A stretch of DNA of 64,000 nucleotides, from positions 248,001 through 312,000 of the forward strand of contig CAUVYH020000005.1 in assembly GCA_963556065.3 (NCBI GenBank), written 5' to 3'. This document shows, one piece after another, positions 16,155-25,501 of this stretch. Below the pieces are notes generated by a model. That model saw only the letters and a program-made list of their open reading frames with translations, had not been told where the DNA came from and did no database searches. The position numbers were made by a program, and so were the translations under genes. The DNA is from JBAXTE01 sp963556065 (GTDB taxonomy: Bacteria > Bacteroidota > Bacteroidia > Bacteroidales > WCHB1-69). Position 1 is the first letter of the stretch. Each line of letters starts with the position of its first letter.

Positions 16155-17772
16155 TCACTAGATTCTTGCTATTTACAGAGTTTCTTAAATAAATAGGGTT
16201 ATAGCTGTCGTCGCCGGTATTGCTGAACTTTATCACTTCTGCAATGAGATAAACGTTGGTGAATGCTTGGTAGCTTATCTTTCCGGAAATAAGCTGTGTC
16301 GTTAAAACTGTGTTTTTCATAAACGGAAGGCCCCATGGACCATCTTTCCCGTAGATATACCGATCTCCCAGACGGTAAATTGTTGCCGAGAGGCTAATGT
16401 TTAGTTTGGATAAGGGAGTATAAGCAATTGAAAAAAACAATTCATCGGCATTATCGCCGAGGTAATTTCCCATATTTATACTTCCCGAAGCAAATGTAGT
16501 GGACGGAATAAAATGTTGATATACGAATGGATTATTACGTGTATATTCTGCGGTAACGGATAAATTTTTTATTGGAAAATTTGAGCAGCGCACACCGGTT
16601 TTAATACTAATAAAATTAGATTGTTGTGTAGGTTTAAACATTCGTTTTATCGACATTTCATCGATAAACAAACTGGCATAAAGATGCAAGTGTTTGATGT
16701 TCCTTGAGCTGATGGTTGCAAACATCTGAGAGTTGTTGCCTGCATTATTTTCGGTTGCATTATAAGAGTCATCTACCGATTTAAAGAACATAAACGGAAT
16801 TAGATATTGCAGTTGAAAAGATTCATCGCTGTAAACAATAGAGTTTCCGATACTAATATTAAATGAAGAAAATGGGGTAAAAGTAAAAAGGTTTGCAGCC
16901 ATGTATTTTGGACGCATGACCAATCTTGTATTGGAGCCGTCATAAATGTAAGACCGACTGCTGTCGATAATGTTTGAGGACAGACGTGCATGAAAATAAT
17001 TGAACTCGAACCACTTCGTAGGTTTCATGTTAAATTTTATCATGGCAATACTTTGAGTGCGTCCCGATAAGATATTGGTTCCATTATAACCTTCGCCCCA
17101 TTGAGGATTGTCTTTGATCAGGCCGATACTGCCCCAGTTCCACGAATAGGTGATTCCACCTCTGATTTCGCTGTAATTATTGGTGGCTTCCCCCTTGAGG
17201 GTGGCACCCTGTTCCTGAGTGATAATTCCAGGTGAAGAAAGCGGTTTGTTTTGCGTGTGATCGGTTAATGAAACATAAAAACCGATATGGTTTCCGACAT
17301 AGCCATTCATCTCCGCTCCACCCCATTGGTGATACATATCCGAATCGATCGCATGGTAGTATTTTATCCCCCAAATTGGTCGCACGGCAAAACGAAACAA
17401 TGAGTCGGCATAGAAAATACCGAATGGACTAAAAGATGCGTGTAACTGTTTGTTTTTTATAATGTTGTATTGATACAAAGAGTCGGGAGCGTTTAATTCA
17501 AGATTATAGTTCTGCAGATAAAAAGACAGTTCTTTTAATTGTCTTTTATTTAATTGAGATTGCTGATTGTTAATCTGATTCAACTTTTCGGCAATGAGTG
17601 CTTTTGAGTATGGTTTGCAGGCGTTGTTAATGTTGATAATCTTTTCGGATGCCATTTCGTCAAGAAACTCATATATTCCTTTATTAAGGATACTTTCGGG
17701 AATATCCTGACCGTACGAAAAGGAGAGGAGGGAGAAAAGGAGAAAAGCGAAAATTCGTATTTTTTTCTTCAT
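16126..17772 (-). CDS. Wzi-like capsule-assembly family outer-membrane barrel
   Basis: The protein has 548 residues with signal peptide MKKKIRIFAFLLFSLLSFSYG. A helical N-terminal region (about 25-110) is followed by a large barrel with repeated aromatic/Gly strands and the segments GGITYSWNWGSIGLIKDNPQWGEGYNG and YLIPFMFFKSVDD. These resemble the Bacteroidota Wzi-type capsule assembly family. The final strand ends in LGF. It starts 12 bases after porQ on the same strand. The role in binding surface polysaccharide is known for Wzi of enterobacteria and is only inferred here. Confidence 0.78.
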   Translation of the reverse strand: MKKKIRIFAFLLFSLLSFSYGQDIPESILNKGIYEFLDEMASEKIININNACKPYSKALIAEKLNQINNQQSQLNKRQLKELSFYLQNYNLELNAPDSLYQYNIIKNKQLHASFSPFGIFYADSLFRFAVRPIWGIKYYHAIDSDMYHQWGGAEMNGYVGNHIGFYVSLTDHTQNKPLSSPGIITQEQGATLKGEATNNYSEIRGGITYSWNWGSIGLIKDNPQWGEGYNGTNILSGRTQSIAMIKFNMKPTKWFEFNYFHARLSSNIIDSSRSYIYDGSNTRLVMRPKYMAANLFTFTPFSSFNISIGNSIVYSDESFQLQYLIPFMFFKSVDDSYNATENNAGNNSQMFATISSRNIKHLHLYASLFIDEMSIKRMFKPTQQSNFISIKTGVRCSNFPIKNLSVTAEYTRNNPFVYQHFIPSTTFASGSINMGNYLGDNADELFFSIAYTPLSKLNISLSATIYRLGDRYIYGKDGPWGLPFMKNTVLTTQLISGKISYQAFTNVYLIAEVIKFSNTGDDSYNPIYLRNSVNSKNLVINGTLALGF

Positions 17773-17783
17773 CCGCGATTGGT

Positions 17784-18833
17784 TTATTTTTTTAGAAATT
17801 CGCTGAGGTTTGTTGATATTGTGAAATAGTTAGGGGCTCCGGCAGGGTGATAAATATCACGTGCGTAGCTTAATTGAAACTTTGATACCTTAATTCCAAA
17901 GCCCCATGAAAATCCGCTCATTCCAGAATGCGTGGGCACACTGACCTCTTTTCGGTGCTTGTGGTTGTATGAAATCCGAAAGGCAAAAGCTTTCATCGGT
18001 TGAAATTCCAAACCAAAGATGAGATGTCTCAACGTTTTATCTGCAAACTTTTCGGCTTTACTCTGTTGTTTGATTTCATTTGTGATTGCGTCTCTTTCGT
18101 TTGTGGGGTCGTTTGGATCGGTATAGGTTAAATCCCATTTCTCCAAATTTTGCCAGACTACACTGTACGTAAAAGGAGCATATTTTAATTTTTGAGAAAT
18201 TCCGAGGAGCATTTCAAAAGGTAGGGACTCTTTTATTTCATTATAGCTTTTAAGCTGTGTACCTGCGTTACGTGCAATTAAGCTGATTGCAAGCCGTCTT
18301 TTAGTATTAATATAACTTGCGGCAATATCTGCAGCAATTCCGTTTGATGTATAGCTTTGATATTGAGAGTTGATGAATTTAAGGTTGGCACCAATACTGA
18401 AATTGGAGTCGAGTCTTCGTCCCCATCCCACGGTAAAAGCAAAATCATTGGAAGTAAATTCTCCTAGCACATTTCCCGAGGCATCGGTTTCGGTAAACTT
18501 TCCATAGTTGAGATATTGAATTCCTGCTTGGAAACTTCCGATTTTTTTAAAACTGTGGGAATAAGCAAAATATCCTTGTTTTACGTCCGAAAAGTGGTCG
18601 GTATAATTAATCATTAGTTGGTTGCTAATTTCTGGAGTGAGCAACGAAGGATTGTATAGGCTAAGCTGTATATCATTATCGTAGCGTGCATATAGTGAGC
18701 CACCCATTCCAACCTGACGTGCATTCATCGGTAAGCTAAGAAATTGATAAGTGCTGCTTCCCCCCGTTTGCCCAAATGCAAAACTCGCAATCTGCATGAT
18801 TAGGATAAGGAGTATATTTTGTTTTCTTTTCAT
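17784..18833 (-). CDS. porQ: Type IX secretion system protein PorQ
   Basis: The protein has 349 residues with a signal peptide ending AFG (about 21). It matches PorQ: the early YQFLSLPMNARQVGMGGS motif, IQLSLYNPSLL, then a barrel with HKHRKEVSVPTHSGMSGFSWGFGIKV near the end. PorQ is an outer-membrane component of the T9SS attachment complex, with PorU, PorV and PorZ. Its presence agrees with the T9SS sorting domains on proteins at 2.3, 9.5, 25.5 and 28.9 kb. It lies just upstream of the Wzi-like barrel gene, with which it is probably co-transcribed. Confidence 0.92.
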   Translation of the reverse strand: MKRKQNILLILIMQIASFAFGQTGGSSTYQFLSLPMNARQVGMGGSLYARYDNDIQLSLYNPSLLTPEISNQLMINYTDHFSDVKQGYFAYSHSFKKIGSFQAGIQYLNYGKFTETDASGNVLGEFTSNDFAFTVGWGRRLDSNFSIGANLKFINSQYQSYTSNGIAADIAASYINTKRRLAISLIARNAGTQLKSYNEIKESLPFEMLLGISQKLKYAPFTYSVVWQNLEKWDLTYTDPNDPTNERDAITNEIKQQSKAEKFADKTLRHLIFGLEFQPMKAFAFRISYNHKHRKEVSVPTHSGMSGFSWGFGIKVSKFQLSYARDIYHPAGAPNYFTISTNLSEFLKK

Positions 18834-18888
18834 CGGCTATTTTTAGCTAAAGTAACGATTTTTTACACACTATATTGCAGTTTTGAGT

Positions 18889-19734
18889 CTAAAAACTTAT
18901 GGCTAATCCGCCAAATAAGTCGATTAATTTGAGTTCTCGAAGTGTTTTTTCAGTTGTAGGTGTTAAGGGATTAGAGATGTTGATTCGCTGATAATTAAAG
19001 CGTCCATAAAAATAGTCTATTCCGGCACGCACTTCAAGGTGTCGTGAAAGGGCGTAGTTAAATTGAAATATTCCGGATGCAAACCAACCGGTTTGTGTTC
19101 CGGTTTGATAAATATAGTCTCGATTTACGACAACTACCGGTTCTCCAATAGCACTTGTGGAATCAATAAAATTGAGCTGAGATTGAGGAATTGTAGCCAT
19201 TAGTGCTCCCGAATTAAGAACAAATTGGGCGCTTACCCGCGGCTTTATAGAGAAATTTATTAAAAAGGAAGGACTGATCGTAAACAAACTCCATGGATAA
19301 ACTTTGGCGTGATAAAGGTTCTGATTTTCGTTGTAAAACTTTGTAACATCGGTATTCAGAAAAATAAAATTGGTATTGATTCCAATACCGTATGACGATC
19401 TTCCGTTTATAATATAGTGGGCATAAAAATGAGTATTGCTTCCCAGCATAACATGTTCTTCTGTTTTTAAACTTAGGCTGGGTATTGCCAGGCCACTACC
19501 GATCCCAATATTTATTTTTTTCCCTTCAATCCCTATCGGTAAGGTGTTTCGTCCGCCTCTGTGTGCCTTTTTGTCTGTAGATTTTGAATGGAAGGATCCC
19601 CCAATGTTGCTCACCGCATTCTTTGGTTTGGATTTACTGTGCTCTTCCTGTCCAAAAACAAAGTTGTTTGATGTTTCGAAAAATAATGCAGCGATTAGTA
19701 ATTTTATAAATAGTGATGCCCTTGCTTGTTTCAT
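18889..19734 (-). CDS. Outer-membrane beta-barrel protein of unknown function
   Basis: The protein has 281 residues if started at the ATG at 19734 (MKQARASLFIKLLIAALFF); an ATG at 19761 would put a basic extension before the signal peptide. The mature region has a lysine-rich linker (residues about 35-65), then an eight- to ten-stranded barrel pattern with HFYAHYIINGRSSYGIGINTNF and a final LFGGLAISF. No family is recognised with certainty; it resembles general OmpA-barrel-like proteins. It is downstream of pth on the same strand. Confidence 0.72.
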   Translation of the reverse strand: MKQARASLFIKLLIAALFFETSNNFVFGQEEHSKSKPKNAVSNIGGSFHSKSTDKKAHRGGRNTLPIGIEGKKINIGIGSGLAIPSLSLKTEEHVMLGSNTHFYAHYIINGRSSYGIGINTNFIFLNTDVTKFYNENQNLYHAKVYPWSLFTISPSFLINFSIKPRVSAQFVLNSGALMATIPQSQLNFIDSTSAIGEPVVVVNRDYIYQTGTQTGWFASGIFQFNYALSRHLEVRAGIDYFYGRFNYQRINISNPLTPTTEKTLRELKLIDLFGGLAISF

Positions 19735-19787
19735 TCGTTTTGTTTTTACAAAAATACGCACAATTTGTTGAAGATGAATAAATCAAC

Positions 19788-20351
19788 TTACTTTTTGTTG
19801 AAAAAATTCATCGTGCGTTCAATACCGATGCTAACAAATGATTTTATAATTTTAATAGATTCTTCGATCTTTGGAGTTACCTTTTCAAGATCTTCAGTTG
19901 TAAATTTTCCCAGCACATAGTCGATTTGTTTTCCCATCGGGTAGTTTTTGCCAATTCCAAAACGAAGCCTCGGATAAGATTCGTGACCCAAGACCTCAAT
20001 AATATTATTCAGTCCGTTGTGACTGCCCCCGCCACCTCTTGCTTTTAGTCGTAACACCCCAACGTCCAGATCGAGATCGTCCACAATGACCAAAGAATTT
20101 TCAACAGGAATATTCTCTTTTTTAAGCCAATATTGATATGCATTTCCGCTTAAGTTCATATATGTAGATGGTTTAAGCAAGATTAATATCCGTCCTTTAT
20201 GCTTTATTTGTGTGATGGCTCCGTATCGTGCAGTAGAAAAAGTAACTCCTTCCGATTGGGCCAAGGCATCTACCACCATAAAGCCAATATTGTGTCGGGT
20301 GTTTTCATATTCCGTACCAATGTTTCCGAGCCCAACGATTAAATACTTCAT
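19788..20351 (-). CDS. pth: Peptidyl-tRNA hydrolase
   Basis: The 187-residue enzyme releases tRNA from peptidyl-tRNA that drops off ribosomes. Seen directly: the N-terminal YLIVGLGNIGTEYENTRHNIGF with catalytic His near residue 21, LLKPSTYMNLSG, and VVDDLDLDVGVLRLKARGGGGSHNGL, all Pth landmarks. Length is typical. It stands between the barrel gene downstream and the ClC gene further on, without clear operon links. Confidence 0.96.
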   Translation of the reverse strand: MKYLIVGLGNIGTEYENTRHNIGFMVVDALAQSEGVTFSTARYGAITQIKHKGRILILLKPSTYMNLSGNAYQYWLKKENIPVENSLVIVDDLDLDVGVLRLKARGGGGSHNGLNNIIEVLGHESYPRLRFGIGKNYPMGKQIDYVLGKFTTEDLEKVTPKIEESIKIIKSFVSIGIERTMNFFNKK

Positions 20352-20497
20352 TTTGTTTGTTCAATTTTTGTGTTAGTGATTATTTACGGGTTTGTTTGGT
20401 TATGAGTTGATATGGAAAATCTCAATTATAACAAAATCACCAATTTATCAATCTGTTTATAGCTCTGTTCAATGTCATCTCATCACTTGTTTTCCAT

Positions 20498-22279
20498 CTA
20501 GTCTTCCGAAATTTCTTCAATGATGTCTTTATAATTTGTATATAGGTTTGCTCTCGAAATAAAGCCGATGTATTTATTTTTGTGATCTACTACAGGCATG
20601 TTGTAATACCCCGAAGCACGAAATTTTTTTACAACATTGTCCATTGATTCATCGGGAGTAATAGAACATTCGGGCATAAACATTAAATCTTTTACATAAA
20701 CATGATCGTAAAGTTTTGTATTGAAAATGTCTTTTCTGATTTCATCCAGCCAAACTACACCCATAAATGTGTTTTTTTTGTCAATTACCGGAAAAACGTT
20801 ACGTTTTGAATTTGCAATTACTTTTACTAAATCTCCAAGTGATGCTTCTTTACAGATGGTTGAAAAGTCTGTTTCAATAATCTTGACGATATTAATTTGT
20901 GATAAAGCTGCCTTGTCTTTATGGTGAGTAATTAATTCACCATTTGCAGCCAATGGCTTTGTATAGATAGAATGAGGTTCAAAAGGAATTACCGTAATAA
21001 AAGAAAGGGCGGAAGTAATCATTAACGGCACGAAAAGTCCATATCCGCTGGTAAGCTCAGCAATTAAGAAGATTGCTGTTAAGGGAGAATGCATCACTCC
21101 CGACATTACTCCGGCCATTCCGGCCAACACAAAGTTTTCAGTTGGGACATCAATGTTGAAGATTACCTTTAGTAGTATTGCAATAAAATACCCTGCAATT
21201 CCTCCCATGAAAAGGCTGGGGGCAAACACTCCGCCCACACCTCCTGCAGCATTGGTAGTTGCCATCGCCCATATTTTAAAAATCAATACCAAAAATAAGA
21301 ATGCAAGAAACATCCATGCATTACTGCGGTAGTCCCAGAAAAAACTATTAAATAACAACTCTTCACCTTTTCCGTTAAGGATTGCTTTTAGAGTATCATA
21401 TCCTTCCCCATATAAAATAGGAAATAGAAAAATCAACAAACTTAGAATGGTGCCTCCGATAATGATTTTGACGTATGTTTTATTGATTTTTTTGAATAGA
21501 GATTCAATATATCCCGAAGTTTTTAAAAAATATATTGAAACGATTCCCGTAAAAACACCCAATGCAATATATAAAGGGATGTTTTGCAGCTGGAAATCAC
21601 TGGAAATGGTGTAAGAAAACATGATGCTTTTCCCCAAAAGGAAGAACGATAAAGAGGTGCCGGCAACCGAAGCAATTAATAACGGCATCAAGGATGCAGT
21701 CGTTAAATCGACCATCAACACCTCGATGGCAAAGACAATAGCGGCAATAGGGGCTTTGAAAATAGCGGCAAATGCACCGGTAGAGCCACAAGCAATTAAT
21801 ATGATTATTGATCGGGTATCTAGTTTAAAAATTCGGCCGATGTTTGATCCGATTGCAGAACCGGTGTACACAATTGGAGCTTCCAAACCTACCGAACCTC
21901 CGAATCCAACGGTTAACGTGCTGGCAACTAATGAACTCCATGTGTTATGCTTGTCTATTTTCCCTTTGTCTTTTGATATTGCAAGCAAAATTCGGGAAAT
22001 TCCATGGCTTATGTTTGCTTTGATTACCAGTTTTACAAACAAAACCGTAAATGTAATTCCAATAACAGGGAATAACAAATATAAGTAGTTAAATTCTTCG
22101 GGGGGAAAACTGCTGTGGAGAAAATAGACGGTGTAAAAAACAAGGTTTTTCAGGAGAATTGCTGCTAAAGCTGAAATTATACCAATAAATAAGCTTAAGA
22201 GTAAAATAAAATGTTGATGGCTTAGATGATGCTCCCTCCAAGTTGTAATATGGTGAATTAAGGACGTGATTTTTTTCAT
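20498..22279 (-). CDS. ClC-family chloride channel/antiporter with CBS pair
   Basis: The protein has 593 residues. About ten to twelve membrane helices (residues 20-435) contain ClC motifs: GFGGSVGLEAPIVYTGSAIG (the filter region with the gating glutamate in GLEAP), GSTGAFAAIFKAPIAAIVFAIE and GGVFAPSLFMGG. Two CBS domains follow (about 460-590), which in this family bind adenine nucleotides and set activity. Conservation of the external glutamate allows either a channel or H+/Cl- exchange. The next gene starts 9 bases upstream and encodes a small membrane protein. Confidence 0.93.
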   Translation of the reverse strand: MKKITSLIHHITTWREHHLSHQHFILLLSLFIGIISALAAILLKNLVFYTVYFLHSSFPPEEFNYLYLLFPVIGITFTVLFVKLVIKANISHGISRILLAISKDKGKIDKHNTWSSLVASTLTVGFGGSVGLEAPIVYTGSAIGSNIGRIFKLDTRSIIILIACGSTGAFAAIFKAPIAAIVFAIEVLMVDLTTASLMPLLIASVAGTSLSFFLLGKSIMFSYTISSDFQLQNIPLYIALGVFTGIVSIYFLKTSGYIESLFKKINKTYVKIIIGGTILSLLIFLFPILYGEGYDTLKAILNGKGEELLFNSFFWDYRSNAWMFLAFLFLVLIFKIWAMATTNAAGGVGGVFAPSLFMGGIAGYFIAILLKVIFNIDVPTENFVLAGMAGVMSGVMHSPLTAIFLIAELTSGYGLFVPLMITSALSFITVIPFEPHSIYTKPLAANGELITHHKDKAALSQINIVKIIETDFSTICKEASLGDLVKVIANSKRNVFPVIDKKNTFMGVVWLDEIRKDIFNTKLYDHVYVKDLMFMPECSITPDESMDNVVKKFRASGYYNMPVVDHKNKYIGFISRANLYTNYKDIIEEISED

Positions 22280-22288
22280 AAATTCTGA

Positions 22289-22783
22289 CTAATATTCTGC
22301 AGGTTCGTTGATTTCAGGGTTGGATGGAAGATATTTTATGTAAAATGGGGCAGAGGTAGGCTCTTTTTTTAATATTTTTGAATTCTTATATTGTTTTCCG
22401 GATATTTCAAATTCATAATTTATTTTAAAATGTTCATTCTCAGGGATAATCTGATTGATATGAGCTTCTGTTATCTCAAAATTATATTTTAGTAATCGTT
22501 CCGGATTCGATTCGTTAAAACGTATCCAAAAGTAGGGAATGGTTAATGTAATTACAATAGCTAACCCGAAGAGTGTTTTTACAAATGAATTGCGGGTTCT
22601 GGGAAAAAGCACAGTGTAAATAAATAACTGAAATAGTGCTATTGTCCCCAATAAAACGAACAAGGAGCAAACAGCAAGTAATAGATAATACCATGTAGCA
22701 TGGACGTAACCAGAGAGACTTATGGGAAGTATCCCTATGATTATTGCCATAACGGCTTTTGCCCATTGCTTGGAGTTTCTCAT
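22289..22783 (-). CDS. Small membrane protein, DUF3592-like C-terminal part
   Basis: The protein has 164 residues with three hydrophobic helices (about 8-27, 29-58 and 68-86). A soluble domain (90-164) with FKINYEFEISGKQYKNSKI and APFYIKYLPSNPEINEP follows. The latter segment resembles the strand-and-loop pattern of DUF3592 proteins. Its gene is 9 bases upstream of the ClC gene, so the two are likely co-transcribed. No function is known to me. Confidence 0.7.
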   Translation of the reverse strand: MRNSKQWAKAVMAIIIGILPISLSGYVHATWYYLLLAVCSLFVLLGTIALFQLFIYTVLFPRTRNSFVKTLFGLAIVITLTIPYFWIRFNESNPERLLKYNFEITEAHINQIIPENEHFKINYEFEISGKQYKNSKILKKEPTSAPFYIKYLPSNPEINEPAEY

Positions 22784-22836
22784 TTGTTTTGCAGTTTATT
22801 CATTCACAAAAATAGTAAAATGAATTGACATAGTAT

Positions 22837-22863
22837 AAAAAAAAAGTCGCAAACTTCTGCGAC
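22837..22863 (-). terminator. Intrinsic terminator after the TPR gene
   Basis: On the minus strand GTCGCA, loop GAAGTT and TGCGAC are followed by eight or more T. Confidence 0.88.
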
Positions 22864-22895
22864 CATTTTCTTATTCATAAATCTAAAATGATGTT

Positions 22896-23255
22896 TTACT
22901 TTGACTTGTTTGGGTCTTTTGCATCGCAATCGCAAGGAATCGCTACTTTTTCTACATAATGCCCTAGTTCCGATGCTTTTTTTAGGTCGGGACAAGCTTC
23001 TGCTTTTAGTCCTAAATTGCACTTGCAATAACCACGATAATAATATGCAGAAGCCATATTGGGATCTTCTTTGATCGCTAGATCGAGAAAAGATATGGCT
23101 TCGTTGTATTTATAATCGTTCATAAGTTTTACTCCTTTTTCGTAGTTTAGTTGAGCCAGAGTAGGGGTTTGCTCTTTTTGCTGAGTTTGTGAAAATCCTT
23201 CAAAGGCAATCGTACTCATGAAAAGTACAAGAATCATTGTTTGTAATGTTTTCAT
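22896..23255 (-). CDS. Secreted TPR-repeat protein
   Basis: The protein has 119 residues with a signal peptide ending GFSQ (about 23). Residues about 33-105 form two tetratricopeptide repeats: LNYEKGVKLMNDYKYNEAIS and PNMASAYYYRGYCKCNLGLK, with the usual A/G/Y positions. A CDCDAK tail gives four cysteines close together with CKC. It is probably a small periplasmic protein-binding adaptor. It has its own terminator and no close operon partner. Confidence 0.82.
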   Translation of the reverse strand: MKTLQTMILVLFMSTIAFEGFSQTQQKEQTPTLAQLNYEKGVKLMNDYKYNEAISFLDLAIKEDPNMASAYYYRGYCKCNLGLKAEACPDLKKASELGHYVEKVAIPCDCDAKDPNKSK

Positions 23256-23361
23256 TTTTATGTTGTTTTATGGTAACAAATATAGTAATATTTTTTTATT
23301 TCACTGACAAAGACACACTTTTTTATTCAAAAGTTGTCGCCACTTAAAATTGTTTAACGAT

Positions 23362-24981
23362 TTATTTTGGTCTAAAATTAATAATTCGGTGAGCATATTC
23401 GTATGCATACACAATTAAATCATCCGAAGTCACAATTTCTTTGTTTTCGGATAAATTAACATTTGGGGATATTCCCTGCTGCTGTACTGCTGAGCCATCA
23501 GGTAAAGAAATCCGGCTGGTAGTTATTCTACAGGTTATGTCTCCAGGTAAGTTAAATTGAGAGGTAACTCCAATTGCTCCGGCAGTTGAACGTCCCATAA
23601 GAATAACGTTGGTAGATTGAAGGAAGGCCATCGACATAAACTCTCCTTGACTAATGGTAGAACGGTCGATAACAAACAGGATGGTTCCTCGGTAACGATC
23701 TGGTTTATTTGTGGCGGTAATGCTACTGTCTTTTAAATAAGAGCCCAAACAACTTGTGTTGTAAGTACTGTGATAAGCGAAAACTTTATGCTCGTCAATA
23801 AGCCATGGGCTTAATGCCTCTAAAGTACTATTCGGGTATTCTCGGGCATCAACAATCAATACTTTTGCAGATTGTAGCTGCTGCTTCATTTGCGCGATAT
23901 GATATAATTGCAGATTTTCCAGATGAATATAGCCGATAGAATCGCGATTCATATTATAAACATTGTCGGTTTCAATTTTTTTATTCTTTCGCCTTTTTAC
24001 CAAAAGAATATCCATGTTTAGAGACATCCCATTTCTTACGATGTCCAGGTTCATTATGGAGTCGTTCGACGTAAATAGATAATTCCGCATTGTATGCAAA
24101 AACCATCCGTGGGTAGAGGAAGATAAATATTTTTCCCAATGGGAGATGCATTTTTGTATGGGTTGGTGGTTTACGGATGTGATGATATCATTTTTTTGAA
24201 GTGATGAGGAACTGTCAATTTTGGTTACAATAGCAAGATTGTCATAAACCTCTACTTCGCATGGAATTTCGTATGTAAAAAGATGATCGGCGGCCCATGT
24301 GGAGTATATTCGTGCATGCCCGTCGTGCAGCTTTTGTGAGAACTGAAGTAGCGCCATATAGTAACCCTTATAGCTTTGCAGTGTATCAAATCGGTATAAA
24401 AATTCGGAAAGTTCCTTATTCCAATCGGTGGCACAATCTGTAAGGTAAGAATAAAAATAATTGGTGATATTCCAGTATTTGATGGCTCCCAATAGCATAT
24501 AATGTCGGTTTGTTTTATTGGGGTTGCTTTTGATTTCTTGATAAAATACAGGAATAGCTTTTTTAAAATAATATTGCGGGCAGCCTTTTGTAGAACAAAT
24601 ATGGGTAAAGGGGGTAAGATATTTGGAGAGATCATTGCCCAATAACAAGGTGTCAGAAACCCATAACATTGATGGTGGAAGTATGCCTTCATTGCAGTTG
24701 CAATTGTTTTTTGTTACGGACAACCTCCTTCTTGCCCACTGATATAATCTGTGCCGATAGATTTCATAAGATTCTTTTTTGTCGGTGAATCGTATGAATT
24801 TTAACAGTTCTTTGTCTGGGTTTGAAATTCGTTGCTCTGTTTTAAACACAACGAATCCCCAAACTTTAGCGGTCAATTCCAGCTTCTTTATCTGCAGCGT
24901 ATCTGTGCAGTATCCGTGTCGAACGATAATTAGGAATAAAAAGGCAGCTAAAAAAACTTTAAACCGAGCATTAAGAGTCAT
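23362..24981 (-). CDS. S41-family (C-terminal processing type) peptidase-like protein
   Basis: The protein has 539 residues with a signal peptide ending GYC (about 25). It has a helical N-terminal region, a PDZ-like segment (about 240-320, SSLQKNDIITSVNHQPIQ), and a C-terminal S41 fold with LIVDAREYPNST, ILFVIDRSTISQGE and GRSTAGAIG. Ser444 in SQGE sits where the S41 nucleophile is expected. The Lys expected shortly after in CtpA-type enzymes (GxxTxGK) is Ala here, so the catalytic arrangement may be of the Ser/His/Glu tricorn type or inactive. It overlaps the preceding membrane-protein gene by 4 bases. Confidence 0.82.
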   Translation of the reverse strand: MTLNARFKVFLAAFLFLIIVRHGYCTDTLQIKKLELTAKVWGFVVFKTEQRISNPDKELLKFIRFTDKKESYEIYRHRLYQWARRRLSVTKNNCNCNEGILPPSMLWVSDTLLLGNDLSKYLTPFTHICSTKGCPQYYFKKAIPVFYQEIKSNPNKTNRHYMLLGAIKYWNITNYFYSYLTDCATDWNKELSEFLYRFDTLQSYKGYYMALLQFSQKLHDGHARIYSTWAADHLFTYEIPCEVEVYDNLAIVTKIDSSSSLQKNDIITSVNHQPIQKCISHWEKYLSSSTHGWFLHTMRNYLFTSNDSIMNLDIVRNGMSLNMDILLVKRRKNKKIETDNVYNMNRDSIGYIHLENLQLYHIAQMKQQLQSAKVLIVDAREYPNSTLEALSPWLIDEHKVFAYHSTYNTSCLGSYLKDSSITATNKPDRYRGTILFVIDRSTISQGEFMSMAFLQSTNVILMGRSTAGAIGVTSQFNLPGDITCRITTSRISLPDGSAVQQQGISPNVNLSENKEIVTSDDLIVYAYEYAHRIINFRPK

Positions 24982-25436
24982 ATTATTCGTTTGTTTAGAA
25001 ACTCTTGTTCTTCTTTGTTTAGCTGGTTTGAGGGCAAAACAAGTACCGATTTTTTCTTAAAATATAAAACATACCATTGCTTGTACTTTTTTATCTTTTC
25101 AAAATCGATATAATCATAAGTATGGAGCCCGTTTTCACTATTAATACTAATGTCGATGGAAGAAAGCGTAATTTCAAAGACTCCAAAATCCAATTTTTCC
25201 CGATTAAGATAGATGGAAATAAAAGGACGAAGAGAATAATAGAGTCCGTAAGCCAACAAAATGGAACCGTATAGTAAAGGATGTTGAGGCTCGGTTAGGT
25301 AAAACCAAATGGATAAAAGAATCATTATGGGGCCACCAAAGAATCTTAGTGTTCCTGTAAATGTATTTTGCCAAAAGTAGTAATTATACAAGTATATTTG
25401 TTGTTGCTCTTTATCTCCAATAATGATTTTCGACAT
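24978..25436 (-). CDS. Two-helix membrane protein with YcxB-like C-terminal domain
   Basis: The protein has 152 residues with two membrane helices (about 28-48 and 51-70). The soluble end (80-152), with DISINSENGLHTYDYIDFEKIKKYKQWYVLYFKKKSVLVLPSNQLN, resembles the YcxB-like domain. Its ATGA overlap with the S41-like gene shows coupled translation. Function is unknown. Confidence 0.72.
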   Translation of the reverse strand: MSKIIIGDKEQQQIYLYNYYFWQNTFTGTLRFFGGPIMILLSIWFYLTEPQHPLLYGSILLAYGLYYSLRPFISIYLNREKLDFGVFEITLSSIDISINSENGLHTYDYIDFEKIKKYKQWYVLYFKKKSVLVLPSNQLNKEEQEFLNKRII

Positions 25437-25501
25437 GTTAATTTTCTATTTTGAGTTTTCGTTCATTAAGTTCCATCCATTTTTCACCAACATTATTGTT
25501 G

